Source: Deltaproteobacteria bacterium GWA2_38_16
GTDB taxonomy: Bacteria; Bdellovibrionota; JACOXK01; 2-02-FULL-40-11
Direction of reading: 5' to 3'
Length of the DNA: 64,000 nt
Assembly (NCBI GenBank): GCA_001797335.1
Contig: MGPE01000006.1
Coordinates: 62,001-126,000, forward strand
The notes under the pieces are model-generated. The model saw only the letters and a list, made by a program, of their open reading frames with translations, was not told the origin of the DNA and made no database searches. The position numbers were made by a program, and so were the translations under genes. The first letter of the stretch is position 1. The number at the start of each line of letters is the position of its first letter. Shown piece after piece: positions 8,092 through 16,743 of the stretch.

Positions 8092-10854
8092 TCAAGACTT
8101 TTTTGCTGGAATCGACGCTAACCCTCGCTTGGGAGAAGCATACATGGGCGCCAACGATAAGGCTTTATTGAACGCTTCTTTGGCCTTTGAGTAATCCTTT
8201 AATTTTAAATAATTCCACCCCAAACCATCATAAGGATCAGCATAGATATCGTTAGAAGCATGTAGATCTACCAATTCTTGAAATGCCTGAATAGAGTTTT
8301 CATTCTGGCCACTAAAATAATAGCTCCAGGCCAATGCTGAAAGGACCACACTCTTTTTCCCCCAGATTTTTTCTGAGTCTTTGAGCTCACGAGCTACCTT
8401 GGAAAGCGTTTGAGAAGCCTTGGTATACGTTCCCATGTAATACTGAACGAGCCCCAGTCCCCGTTGAACTTCCACATCATCTGGATTATGCACCAAGGCC
8501 AAATTAAAATATTTTTCTGCTTCAAGATAATAGAAGGAATTTAGATACCCCCATCCAGAAATGGCAAATACATCACTCCAGTCTGTATGTTCTTCAAGCA
8601 TCGCTTGATAATCTGGCAAGTTTGAAATGACAGAGGATAAGTTTACGGCTTTGAGCATTTGTTCATGGGCTTTTTCCGGTTGATTCAGTTTAAAATAGGT
8701 AAGGGCTAATCCTCCTTGAGCTTCTGGAAGTAGTGGATATTGCTCCATAAACTTTTTAAAATGTTTCAACGCTTGATCAAATTTACCCGCCCTAAAAGAT
8801 GCCCAACTTAAATACCCTTGCCCTTCAGATGAAAGCGGGTATTGAGAAGAAAATTTTTCCAAATAAGGCACCGCTTCAGCATATTGACCTAAGATATAGT
8901 GAGCAAAGCCAATACCCCTTAATGTCATGGGGTCATTGGGCCTGACCGCTAATACTTTTTCTTTAAAGATGCTCAGTGCCTTTTGAGTTTGTCCCAAGGA
9001 ATAATAACACCACGCAATTCCAGCATGAGCTCTCCATTTTTCAGATTCTGGCAATTTATTTAAAACCGCCATAAACCGCCCTTGGGCTTTTTGAATATAG
9101 CCAATATTATACCAATACCAAGCTTCATTCACCTGAATAAAATTTTTATTAATTTTAGATAGCCCGAGCTGTGCTTCATAATGACCCGGTAAGAGAAGTA
9201 GACACTTATCAAATTCATCTGCCGCTCGAGTAAAATCATTTTTACCAAAATACGCCCATCCTAGGCCATTCTTAGCATCGGCAAGAAGTGGATAGTCTTT
9301 GGCCAACGCTTCAAAATGAGTAATGGCATTTTGAAAATCTTTTTTCTTGTGATACGCCCACCCTAGCCCCCTCACAGCTTCCAAAGAATTATAAATTTTT
9401 CTGGACTCATTAAAAGCATTAATGGCTTCATTATATTGAGCTTTATTATAATGAGACCACCCCAAAGAATTTAAGGCTTCTACTTTTTCATCTTTGGTAA
9501 TGGATTGCTGCAAAAACTCATTTAATAAAGAAATGGCTTGATCATTTTTAGCAAGCTGCCAGCTGGTATAGGCACGCCCTTTTAAATTAAATTTGTCATG
9601 CCCATTACCTGCCATTTCAAAATGAGTCATCGCTTTTTTATAGTCTGCCTTATAATAAAATGCCCATCCAATATCGTTATTCACAGCTTTCCAATCTTTT
9701 TGTTCTGTTAACATTTGTTTAAACAAAGGCCCATCCACATACCAAGGATAAAGATTGACCGCCCTCGCAAAACTTTCTTTCGCTTTTGTAAAATTTTTAC
9801 CCTCATAGAAACAGAGAGTTAGTCCAAAATGCGCATCGGCTATCAAAGGATAATTTATGGTTAAAAAAGAAAATTCCTGAATGGCATTTTGATAGTCTTT
9901 TTTATTATAGTAACTCCAAGCAATATTAATGATGGCATCCGTATCTCCTGGAACTTCTTCAAGATACCTTTTTAATTGAGTAATGGCTTTATCAAATTGC
10001 TTCATTTTAAATTCACAAAATGCCATCCCTTTACGAGCGTAGGCTGTATTGGCATTTTGATCCAAGGCACTCATGAAATTCTGCTTCGCTTTGGCAAAAT
10101 CTCCAAGCCAATACTGAGACCAAGCTAATCCTAAATGAACTCTCCACAGTTCCCCTTTAGGAACTCTTTTCGTTGTATTTTGTAAAATTGCATTAAATTG
10201 ATTCACCGCCACTTTGTAACTTCCAATATTGAGCTGATACCAAGCCTTATAAATAGGCTCTAACGCCACATTTTGCGCTTGATAACTTTTAATAGCTCCA
10301 ATGGTAGATAAGCCAATATCAGCCCCTGCATATTTGGGATCGTGCTTTTTAATTTCTTGAAATTCTTGTTTTGCTTGGGGCAATTTTCCCATCGCCACAA
10401 AGGCTAGCCCCAATCCATGGCGAGAAGCCACCCAGTCGGGATGCTCTTTGGTCACTTCTTTTAAAGTTTTAATGGCATCATTATAGTAGCCTAAAAGATA
10501 ATAGCTCCACCCTAAGAGAGATTTTCCATTTCCATCAACATCAAACTCTCCTTCTACACCAGGAAGGGTGATTTTTTCGTGAATGGTTTCAAAAGTTGGA
10601 CTTATTTTTTGAGCCGCTTTAATGTGATAAACAGCATCCCAATAGCGACCTAATTTAAATTCTGCATAGGCCATCCCCACCAGGGCATCTGGGTTATTTT
10701 GGGGAGACTTTTTAAAGCTGGCCATAGCATCAACAAACTTTTTAGAATGATAATTTTCCCATCCTTGTTGAACCGCATTGTCTTTTTCAGCCCTGAGTGA
10801 AAATGATAAAAAACTCACCACGATAACTACCCATAAGATTCGATATAATTTCAT
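8092..10854 (-). CDS. Large periplasmic TPR-array protein
   Basis: About 920 residues, almost entirely TPR repeats (recurring W-YY-GY--AI and A--GLG-AY motifs) after an N-terminal signal sequence (LYRILWVVIVVSFLSFSLRA). The start is set at the ATG preceded by AAGGAGG five bases upstream, rather than an ATG seven codons earlier with no RBS. The protein contains an internal super-repeat: an AWYQLNIGSYK/WRVHLGLAWSQYWLG block near residue 205 recurs as AWYWYNIGYIQ/WRAHAGIAWCYYSLG near 580. First gene of the operon with the barrel and TPR lipoprotein. This resembles a split version of TPR-plus-barrel polysaccharide exporters such as PgaA/BcsC, but no synthase is nearby, so that is only a suggestion. 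Confidence 0.75.
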   Translation of the reverse strand: MKLYRILWVVIVVSFLSFSLRAEKDNAVQQGWENYHSKKFVDAMASFKKSPQNNPDALVGMAYAEFKLGRYWDAVYHIKAAQKISPTFETIHEKITLPGVEGEFDVDGNGKSLLGWSYYLLGYYNDAIKTLKEVTKEHPDWVASRHGLGLAFVAMGKLPQAKQEFQEIKKHDPKYAGADIGLSTIGAIKSYQAQNVALEPIYKAWYQLNIGSYKVAVNQFNAILQNTTKRVPKGELWRVHLGLAWSQYWLGDFAKAKQNFMSALDQNANTAYARKGMAFCEFKMKQFDKAITQLKRYLEEVPGDTDAIINIAWSYYNKKDYQNAIQEFSFLTINYPLIADAHFGLTLCFYEGKNFTKAKESFARAVNLYPWYVDGPLFKQMLTEQKDWKAVNNDIGWAFYYKADYKKAMTHFEMAGNGHDKFNLKGRAYTSWQLAKNDQAISLLNEFLQQSITKDEKVEALNSLGWSHYNKAQYNEAINAFNESRKIYNSLEAVRGLGWAYHKKKDFQNAITHFEALAKDYPLLADAKNGLGWAYFGKNDFTRAADEFDKCLLLLPGHYEAQLGLSKINKNFIQVNEAWYWYNIGYIQKAQGRFMAVLNKLPESEKWRAHAGIAWCYYSLGQTQKALSIFKEKVLAVRPNDPMTLRGIGFAHYILGQYAEAVPYLEKFSSQYPLSSEGQGYLSWASFRAGKFDQALKHFKKFMEQYPLLPEAQGGLALTYFKLNQPEKAHEQMLKAVNLSSVISNLPDYQAMLEEHTDWSDVFAISGWGYLNSFYYLEAEKYFNLALVHNPDDVEVQRGLGLVQYYMGTYTKASQTLSKVARELKDSEKIWGKKSVVLSALAWSYYFSGQNENSIQAFQELVDLHASNDIYADPYDGLGWNYLKLKDYSKAKEAFNKALSLAPMYASPKRGLASIPAKKS

Positions 10855-10938
10855 ATTGCCTCCTTGTACCCACACTCATCGGATATATTTTTTGAAACTT
10901 TAGTAAAAACAGCCTAAAGATTATCGCCCATTTTCCGA

Positions 10939-10960
10939 TATAATACTTAAAGAAAGGATA
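10939..10960 (+). promoter_or_regulatory. -10 box and RBS of the PqqD/ATP-grasp operon
   Basis: A perfect TATAAT lies 21 bases before the first ATG, followed by AAAGGA as ribosome-binding site. The -35 region is not obvious. The 90-base gap is shared with the divergent TPR-array gene. Confidence 0.45.
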
Positions 10961-10965
10961 AACCC

Positions 10966-11334
10966 ATGCCAAACATGAATGATCCCCAAAAAACTTCTTC
11001 TAGTCAGCAAGTAGAACGATACTTTGATCAATTTGCATTTTTAGATAGCAAACGCCATCTTTCCTTAGATATTCCTAAGCATCTTAAGATAGAGCTTTAT
11101 AAAGAAGAAGGTGGTTTTATCTTTGATAGCAATAATGGCCTTATTTATACCATAAATCAGGTAGCCGCTTTTATCCTCTCTCTCATCATCCATAAAAAAG
11201 GACAATATGGATTAAATGATATTACCCAGTTTTTGAAAACCACTTTTGATGTCACTGATCAAGAAGCTCAAGATGATATTATTGAATTTTTTTGCCATTT
11301 AAAAGACTTTGGAATGGAGGTCATCGCTGAATGA
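10966..11334 (+). CDS. PqqD-like small protein (peptide-chaperone fold)
   Basis: A 122-residue protein whose second half follows the PqqD pattern: a beta hairpin (GGFIFDSNNGLIYTINQVAAFIL) and a helical wing (YGLNDITQFLKTTF, then TDQEAQDDIIEFFCHLKDFGM). PqqD-type domains (RREs) bind precursor peptides and present them to modifying enzymes in RiPP pathways; related domains also occur in surface-polysaccharide gene sets. It heads a seven-gene operon and overlaps the following ATP-grasp gene by ATGA. An N-terminal extension of about 40 polar residues precedes the domain. No obvious precursor peptide lies within the operon, so the bound substrate is unknown. Confidence 0.65.
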   Translation: MPNMNDPQKTSSSQQVERYFDQFAFLDSKRHLSLDIPKHLKIELYKEEGGFIFDSNNGLIYTINQVAAFILSLIIHKKGQYGLNDITQFLKTTFDVTDQEAQDDIIEFFCHLKDFGMEVIAE

Positions 11335-12407
11335 ATCATCCTATTCACGTCGCTATTACAGGACTCCAAATGATGGACAATCCCTATCCCGGAGTTAGTG
11401 TTGCCCGAAGTCTTAAGGAAAGTCCCAGTTTTTCTGGAAAAATCATCGGCCTTTCGTATGATCTTCACTGTACAGGAAATTTCTCTCCCTATTTTGATGA
11501 CATTTTTTTAACCCCTTTCCCCTGGGATTCAGAAACACAGTGGCTTAATAGAATTGCCCAAATTCATCAAAAAATTCGGCTCGATGTCATTATCCCAACC
11601 CTGGATTCTGAAATAGCTCTTTTTTCTAAAATGTCTTTAACGTTAGAAAAAATGGGAATTAAAACATTCTTACCTTCTGAAATGTCTGTTAAAGCCCGAG
11701 CTAAAAATTTTTTACCCGAATGGTGCAAAACTCATCAAATTATTAAAACCCCCAAAACCATGGTGGTAGTTAATAAAAGTGAAATCGCTAAAATTGTAGG
11801 TACCGTAGGATATCCCTGCCTCATTAAAGGAGCTCTGGCCGATGCTTATATTGCTTATGATATCTATGAAGCCAGCGTTTTTTTTGACCGAATCTATTAT
11901 GGCTGGGGACTACCCGTCATTATTCAAGAATGTATTAAAGGAGATGATTTTGACGTTGTCGCTCTCGCTGGGAAAGATAGTACCCTCATTGGTGCTACCG
12001 CTATTAAAAAATTGGCCATTACCGATCAAGGAAAATGCGCCATTGCCAGTATTGTCAATGACGAACAATTATTTACCCTTACTCAAAAAATTGCTCACGC
12101 TTTAAAATGGGTAGGCCCGTTTGAAGTAGAAATGGTTTATGACGGCTTTAATAAAGAATTTTATTTGATTGAAATTAATGCACGGTTTCCCGCATGGATT
12201 TATTTAACAGCAAAAGCCAATTATAATTTACCTGAAAAACTAGTTCAGCTGGCCATGGGAGAAAATGTCTCTCCACTGCCTCCCTGTCAGAGTGAGCTTC
12301 TTTTTACACGCACCAAAGAAGATTATTTTTTTGAAGTTAATGCCTATAGCAAACTGGCTGCAACAGGAGAACTAAAAAAAGGAGATCTTCTCTGTGAAAA
12401 CTTATAA
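11331..12407 (+). CDS. ATP-grasp ligase (carbamoyl-phosphate-synthase-like)
   Basis: A 358-residue ATP-grasp enzyme. A pre-ATP-grasp Rossmann-like domain (HVAITGLQ, DVIIPTLDSEIAL) is followed by the nucleotide-binding subdomain with GYPCLIKGA (ATP-contacting Lys about residue 165) and metal-binding residues in GPFEVEMVY and YLIEINARFPAW. Such enzymes join a carboxylate to an amine, thiol or similar nucleophile through an acyl phosphate. The metal ligands are intact, so it is probably active. It overlaps its neighbours on both sides, and its downstream neighbour is a paralog. The substrate cannot be read from sequence; an amino acid or peptide ligation is plausible given the PqqD and decarboxylase neighbours. 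Confidence 0.75.
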   Translation: MNHPIHVAITGLQMMDNPYPGVSVARSLKESPSFSGKIIGLSYDLHCTGNFSPYFDDIFLTPFPWDSETQWLNRIAQIHQKIRLDVIIPTLDSEIALFSKMSLTLEKMGIKTFLPSEMSVKARAKNFLPEWCKTHQIIKTPKTMVVVNKSEIAKIVGTVGYPCLIKGALADAYIAYDIYEASVFFDRIYYGWGLPVIIQECIKGDDFDVVALAGKDSTLIGATAIKKLAITDQGKCAIASIVNDEQLFTLTQKIAHALKWVGPFEVEMVYDGFNKEFYLIEINARFPAWIYLTAKANYNLPEKLVQLAMGENVSPLPPCQSELLFTRTKEDYFFEVNAYSKLAATGELKKGDLLCENL

Positions 12408-13467
12408 TATTGCCATTACTGGATTTCATGCTACCTGTGAACCCACTGCGGCACAACACATTGCCCATAGTCTTAAAACCTCTAGCCGATTTGGAAATTC
12501 TAAACTCATTGCTTTAAATTACGATATCAACTGCGGAGGAAATTTTAATCCAACCAGCATTGATGAAGTATATGTGCTTCCCTCTCCCTTCGATAACGAA
12601 GATCGCTTTTACCACGCCCTGGTTAACATTCTTAAAAAAGCCAAAATTGATATTTTGATTCCAACGATGGATTTTGAACTTTCTTTATTCCCTCAATTTA
12701 AAGAACGCCTTTTAAAAGAGGGGGTAGATGTCATGATTGTCCTGCCTCAACAATATTATTTTCATAATAAACAAAAATTGTATCGCTTTTGCGAATCTCA
12801 AAAAATTCCTATGCCTTGGACAGTAGAAGTTATTAATCGCTATACCATTGATTATTATTCCCCCTATTTTATTTATCCACTTTTACTTAAAAACTCTAAG
12901 GGCCAAGAAATTTTTTGCTGCACATTAGAAGAGGTGTATGTTTTTTACCGTCGCCTTTTACGAGAACCCGCTAGCACCATTTATCTCCAAAACACTATCG
13001 GCGGTGAATTCTACAGTGCATGTCTTTTGTTCGGAAAATCTTCAGAAATTTTAGGAAAAATTATTGTTAAAAGAATTCTTGTAGCTCCCAATGGAGAAAC
13101 CTGGGGAGTATTAACCGTCACCGCTCCCCCTTTACAAGCAGTTTTAGATAATCTTCTTTTTAAATTGGGGATTACCTATGAAGGGCCCCTTGAAATTAAA
13201 TTTAAAAGAATTATAGGTACCGATATTTTTTATATTACCGATCTTAAAACACAATTTCCAACGTGGGTGCATCTGGCCACCAAAGCAGGACAAAATCTTG
13301 TGGAAACATATCTAAAATTTATTTTGGGAGAATCTGTAGAAAAATTGGCTCCCTATCAACCCGGCATGATGCTTATTAAAAGCGCGTACGATCAGGTATC
13401 CCCCACAAATAATTTAGGAAAACTCATTATGAAAGGAGAAATGACCTATGACAAAAAAGCAGCCTAG
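12394..13467 (+). CDS. ATP-grasp paralog with degraded metal site
   Basis: A 357-residue paralog of the preceding protein: the openings align (NIAITGFHAT...SLKTS and the YDI-C-GNF block), as do the PTMDFELSLFPQ and AGQNLVE regions. The metal-binding block IEINARF of the first copy reads ITDLKTQF here (E to D, N to K, R to Q), and EVEM reads EIKF (E to K). Two metal ligands are therefore non-conservatively changed, suggesting loss of catalysis and perhaps a regulatory or substrate-binding partner of the active copy. ATP-contacting Lys in YPLLLKN is kept. It overlaps the previous gene by 14 bases and the next by 20, so the set should be made stoichiometrically. Confidence 0.7.
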   Translation: MKTYNIAITGFHATCEPTAAQHIAHSLKTSSRFGNSKLIALNYDINCGGNFNPTSIDEVYVLPSPFDNEDRFYHALVNILKKAKIDILIPTMDFELSLFPQFKERLLKEGVDVMIVLPQQYYFHNKQKLYRFCESQKIPMPWTVEVINRYTIDYYSPYFIYPLLLKNSKGQEIFCCTLEEVYVFYRRLLREPASTIYLQNTIGGEFYSACLLFGKSSEILGKIIVKRILVAPNGETWGVLTVTAPPLQAVLDNLLFKLGITYEGPLEIKFKRIIGTDIFYITDLKTQFPTWVHLATKAGQNLVETYLKFILGESVEKLAPYQPGMMLIKSAYDQVSPTNNLGKLIMKGEMTYDKKAA

Positions 13468-14848
13468 TGATTTGCAAAAATATGAAAAACCTACCATTCA
13501 GCTTTTTTCTTTGCAAAATACAAGTCCTTATGAAGGGGTAAAATATAATGACGCTCTTCCCCAAGAAATTGATGGTGTTAATATTTTTACCATGCTTCAA
13601 AATTATGGGTCTCCTCTCTTTGTGATTTCTGAAAAAACATTACGAGAAAATTACAGATACATGGCTCAAACTTTTCAAAAACACTATGAAAAAACACACA
13701 TCAGCTATTCCTATAAAACCAATTATCTGTCTACGATTTGCGCTATTTTAAAAGAAGAAGGTGCCTGGTCAGAAGTTGTAAGCGGTATGGAATATGACAT
13801 GGCCGAGCGACTGGGGGTTCCTGGAAATAATATCATTTTTAATGGCTGCTATAAAAAACCTCATGAACTTTTAAAAGCGGCGTTAGGAAATACGCTCATT
13901 AACATTGATTCTCATGATGAAGCCATTCAATTAGAAAAAATTGCTTTAAAACTTAAAAAGAAAATTCCCGTTGGTATCCGAATTAATATGCGTCTTTCCA
14001 ATATGCCCTGGAATAAATTCGGTTTTAATTTGGAATCTGGCCAAGCCTATGAAATGTGTAAACGTATTTACACCTCTCAACTTCTAGAAGTACGTGGCAT
14101 TCATGCTCATATTGGAACCTATATTGCAGATCCTTTTTTGTATACGCAAGCTACTCGAGCTCTCGTACGATTTGCCCAATTTATCGAAGAGCAATGCAAT
14201 TTTAAAATTGAATATTTTGATTTAGGGGGAGGATTTCCTTCTCCCAATACCCTTCAGCAACAATTCCTACCTGCATCGTATCTCATCCCAAATATCGAAG
14301 AATATGCAAAAGCCATCTGTGGCCCTTTGAAAGAGTTCAAATCTCGTCATGGGATTAAACCAACGTTATTTTTGGAACCTGGACGAGCTCTTGTGGATAG
14401 CGCCATGACCTGTCTTACAACCGTGGTGGCCCATAAAACCATTGCTCAGAGTGTTCAAGGCATCATTATTGATACGGGAGTCAATATTCTTCCCACAGCC
14501 TATTGGTACGATCATGATATTTCCTGCGCGACAAAGAGTGCGATGTCCAGACAAGACACTGTTATTTTTGGGCCTCTTTGCATGCAAATTGATGTGGTAA
14601 GAAAGTATATTAAACTTCCTCCTCTTCAACGCGGAGATATTTTAATTATTAAAAATACGGGGGCTTATAACACTACTCAATCCATGCAGTTTATTTATAC
14701 ACGACCGGCCATCGTCCTTATTCATGACGGCCAAGTAGAAGTGGTTAAAAAAGCCGAAACCCTAGATGACATTCAACGCTTAGAAGAACTTCCCGAACGA
14801 TTAAAAAACAATGTCATGCCGTTTCAAAAAGAGAAAAAAGCAGCCTAA
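13448..14848 (+). CDS. PLP-dependent decarboxylase, LysA/ornithine-type (fold III)
   Basis: A 466-residue fold-type III PLP enzyme of the diaminopimelate/ornithine/arginine decarboxylase group. Visible landmarks are the PLP lysine in SYSYKTNY (K90), HAHIG, the phosphate-binding FDLGGGFPSP (about 257), EPGRAL (about 309), and the C-terminal GPLCMQID and NTGAYN blocks. The usual C-x-S-D substrate motif is altered (C-M-Q-I-D), so the preferred amino acid may differ from meso-diaminopimelate. It lies in an operon with ATP-grasp ligases and a urea-transporter homologue rather than lysine genes. Its likely role is making an amine or modified amino acid as building block; a racemase activity is less likely. 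Confidence 0.8.
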   Translation: MTKKQPSDLQKYEKPTIQLFSLQNTSPYEGVKYNDALPQEIDGVNIFTMLQNYGSPLFVISEKTLRENYRYMAQTFQKHYEKTHISYSYKTNYLSTICAILKEEGAWSEVVSGMEYDMAERLGVPGNNIIFNGCYKKPHELLKAALGNTLINIDSHDEAIQLEKIALKLKKKIPVGIRINMRLSNMPWNKFGFNLESGQAYEMCKRIYTSQLLEVRGIHAHIGTYIADPFLYTQATRALVRFAQFIEEQCNFKIEYFDLGGGFPSPNTLQQQFLPASYLIPNIEEYAKAICGPLKEFKSRHGIKPTLFLEPGRALVDSAMTCLTTVVAHKTIAQSVQGIIIDTGVNILPTAYWYDHDISCATKSAMSRQDTVIFGPLCMQIDVVRKYIKLPPLQRGDILIIKNTGAYNTTQSMQFIYTRPAIVLIHDGQVEVVKKAETLDDIQRLEELPERLKNNVMPFQKEKKAA

Positions 14849-15934
14849 ATGAAACCAGATTTTTTAGATTTTAACCATTATGAACAATCTGTGTGGAGTA
14901 ATCCTCTGATCCGCTTTATCGACACTATCCTAAGAGGGATGGCCCAAATGTTATTTTGCTACCACCCTATTTCTGGACTTTTATTTTTAATTGGAACTTT
15001 CGCCCTCTCTCCAGTAGCAGGAATGTATTCGCTACTAGGTCTCATGATAGCCACACTTACCGCTCGATTTTTAAAATGCAATCCTTACCTTATTAACATT
15101 GGTATTTATGGATATAATGCCGCTCTTTTAGGAATATATTGGATTTTTTTTGACACTTTTTCCATTTCTCTTCTTTTTTTATTTATCGGCATGTGTATTC
15201 TAACCGTTTTTTTAGAGCACTTCTTCTTAGTAAAAGTATCTTCTAGCCGATGGGGACTTCCGGCCATTAGTTTTCCCTCACTTTTTTCGATGTGGATAGG
15301 GGTTAGTCTTGCCTATCTTTTTAAACTCGTTCCCTATCCCATTTCTATTGATAGGTTAGAAGTCACCACCATTAATTTTTTTGCAAATCCAGATTATGAA
15401 CTTTTAGGAACCTACTTATGGGATCATCTGGGAGGAATTATTCTTATTGCCATGGGGATTCTTTATAATTCTAGAATTAGTTTTTTCTTTACAGCCATTT
15501 CTTTTACTCTAGCCACCGTCATTTCTCTTTTTTTAGGAGGGAATTCTTTACCTTACTGGAATGATATTTATTACAATTTAGTTCCTATGAGCATTGCTCT
15601 TGGAGGATTTTATTTTGTGTTTAATAAACACATCATTTTTTATACTTTTTTAGCCATGATCCTAACTACCACTTTGTTTTACGGTATGCACAATTTCTTT
15701 CATTCCTTTGGATTTCCTACCTTAATCTATCCTTTTAATATGGTTGTTTTTGCCGTATTGTGTGTTTTTGCCAAAGGAAGTTTATCCTTTGAAAAATTTT
15801 TTAATGCTTATCGAGTCCCTCTGATCGTATGTAAAAGACCCGAATCAATTCTTCAGTGGCACCAAGAACACATGGAGTCTTATCATTATTGGAATAACTT
15901 AAACTCCCAACAAAATAGAAAGGCGGCCGCATGA
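14849..15934 (+). CDS. Urea transporter family membrane protein
   Basis: A 361-residue protein with about ten hydrophobic segments and two homologous halves. The NIGIYGYNAALLGIYW and ISLFLGGNSLPYW areas resemble the urea-channel selectivity-filter regions, and the WDHLGGIILIAMGILYNSRIS segment is typical of the UT family. Members passively conduct urea or related small neutral solutes across the inner membrane. No urease or agmatinase gene is nearby, so it might export a urea-like by-product of the operon or import a substrate. It begins directly after the decarboxylase stop and overlaps the sirtuin start (ATGA). Confidence 0.75.
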   Translation: MKPDFLDFNHYEQSVWSNPLIRFIDTILRGMAQMLFCYHPISGLLFLIGTFALSPVAGMYSLLGLMIATLTARFLKCNPYLINIGIYGYNAALLGIYWIFFDTFSISLLFLFIGMCILTVFLEHFFLVKVSSSRWGLPAISFPSLFSMWIGVSLAYLFKLVPYPISIDRLEVTTINFFANPDYELLGTYLWDHLGGIILIAMGILYNSRISFFFTAISFTLATVISLFLGGNSLPYWNDIYYNLVPMSIALGGFYFVFNKHIIFYTFLAMILTTTLFYGMHNFFHSFGFPTLIYPFNMVVFAVLCVFAKGSLSFEKFFNAYRVPLIVCKRPESILQWHQEHMESYHYWNNLNSQQNRKAAA

Positions 15935-16743
15935 ATAATGATACTTTAAATACCATTATAAATCTTATATTAAAATCACAAAACATTGTTTTTCTCACGG
16001 GCTCTGGAGTAAGCACGACTTCGGGCATCCCTGATTACCGAGGGAAAACCAGTGCTTATTGGAAAAAATATGAGGGCAATGAATATAACTATCAAAATTT
16101 TTTAAGAAGTGAAAATTCCAGACAAAAATATTGGGAAATGAGCGCAGATTTTTTTAATATGATTCAAAAAGCAACCCCTTCAATAGCTCACAAGGCTCTG
16201 GCCGAGCTTGAAAAATGTGGTGCTTTGCAATCTATCATCACTCAAAATGTCGATGGCTTACATCAAAAAGCAGGAAATCTTCCTGCCAATATTTTAGAAA
16301 TTCATGGAACCATTCATCATGTTATTTGTTTGGATTGTTCCACCGTCTATCAGAGTAAAGACATCTATGGAAGAATTCAAAAAGGGATTAAGGTTCCCTA
16401 CTGTGATTATTGTCGAGGAATCTTAAAACCAGCGGTCATTGATTTTGGACAACCGCTTCCAAAAGCCCAAATGGCAAAAGCGTTAAAAAGAACTCTAGAC
16501 TGTGACCTTTTTATTGCTGTTGGATCTTCTCTCATTATTCAACCGGCTGCCACCCTTCCCATTATTGCAAAAGAACACCAAAAAACCGTGGTTATTATCA
16601 ATGACATGTCCACGGTCTGTGACCAATATGCCAATCACATTATCCATGGCGAATGCGGTGATATTTTATCTAAGATGGTAAGTGAATTAAAACAAAAACG
16701 TCCCGTTCAAGAACCTTCTTTTGTCTATAGTCAAACTGGCTGA
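15931..16743 (+). CDS. Sir2-family NAD-dependent deacylase
   Basis: A 270-residue sirtuin with GSGVSTTSGIPDYRG (NAD pocket, about 29-43), TQNVDGLHQKAG (about 107-118), catalytic His in EIHGTIHH (about 124), a zinc-binding Cys4 (CLDC, then CDYC) and GSSLIIQPAATLP. All core residues are present, so activity is expected: removal of acyl groups from lysine with NAD consumption. Inside this operon it may reverse an acylation of a pathway enzyme or of the product itself. It overlaps the transporter gene by four bases and adjoins the DUF1624 gene. Confidence 0.9.
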   Translation: MNNDTLNTIINLILKSQNIVFLTGSGVSTTSGIPDYRGKTSAYWKKYEGNEYNYQNFLRSENSRQKYWEMSADFFNMIQKATPSIAHKALAELEKCGALQSIITQNVDGLHQKAGNLPANILEIHGTIHHVICLDCSTVYQSKDIYGRIQKGIKVPYCDYCRGILKPAVIDFGQPLPKAQMAKALKRTLDCDLFIAVGSSLIIQPAATLPIIAKEHQKTVVIINDMSTVCDQYANHIIHGECGDILSKMVSELKQKRPVQEPSFVYSQTG

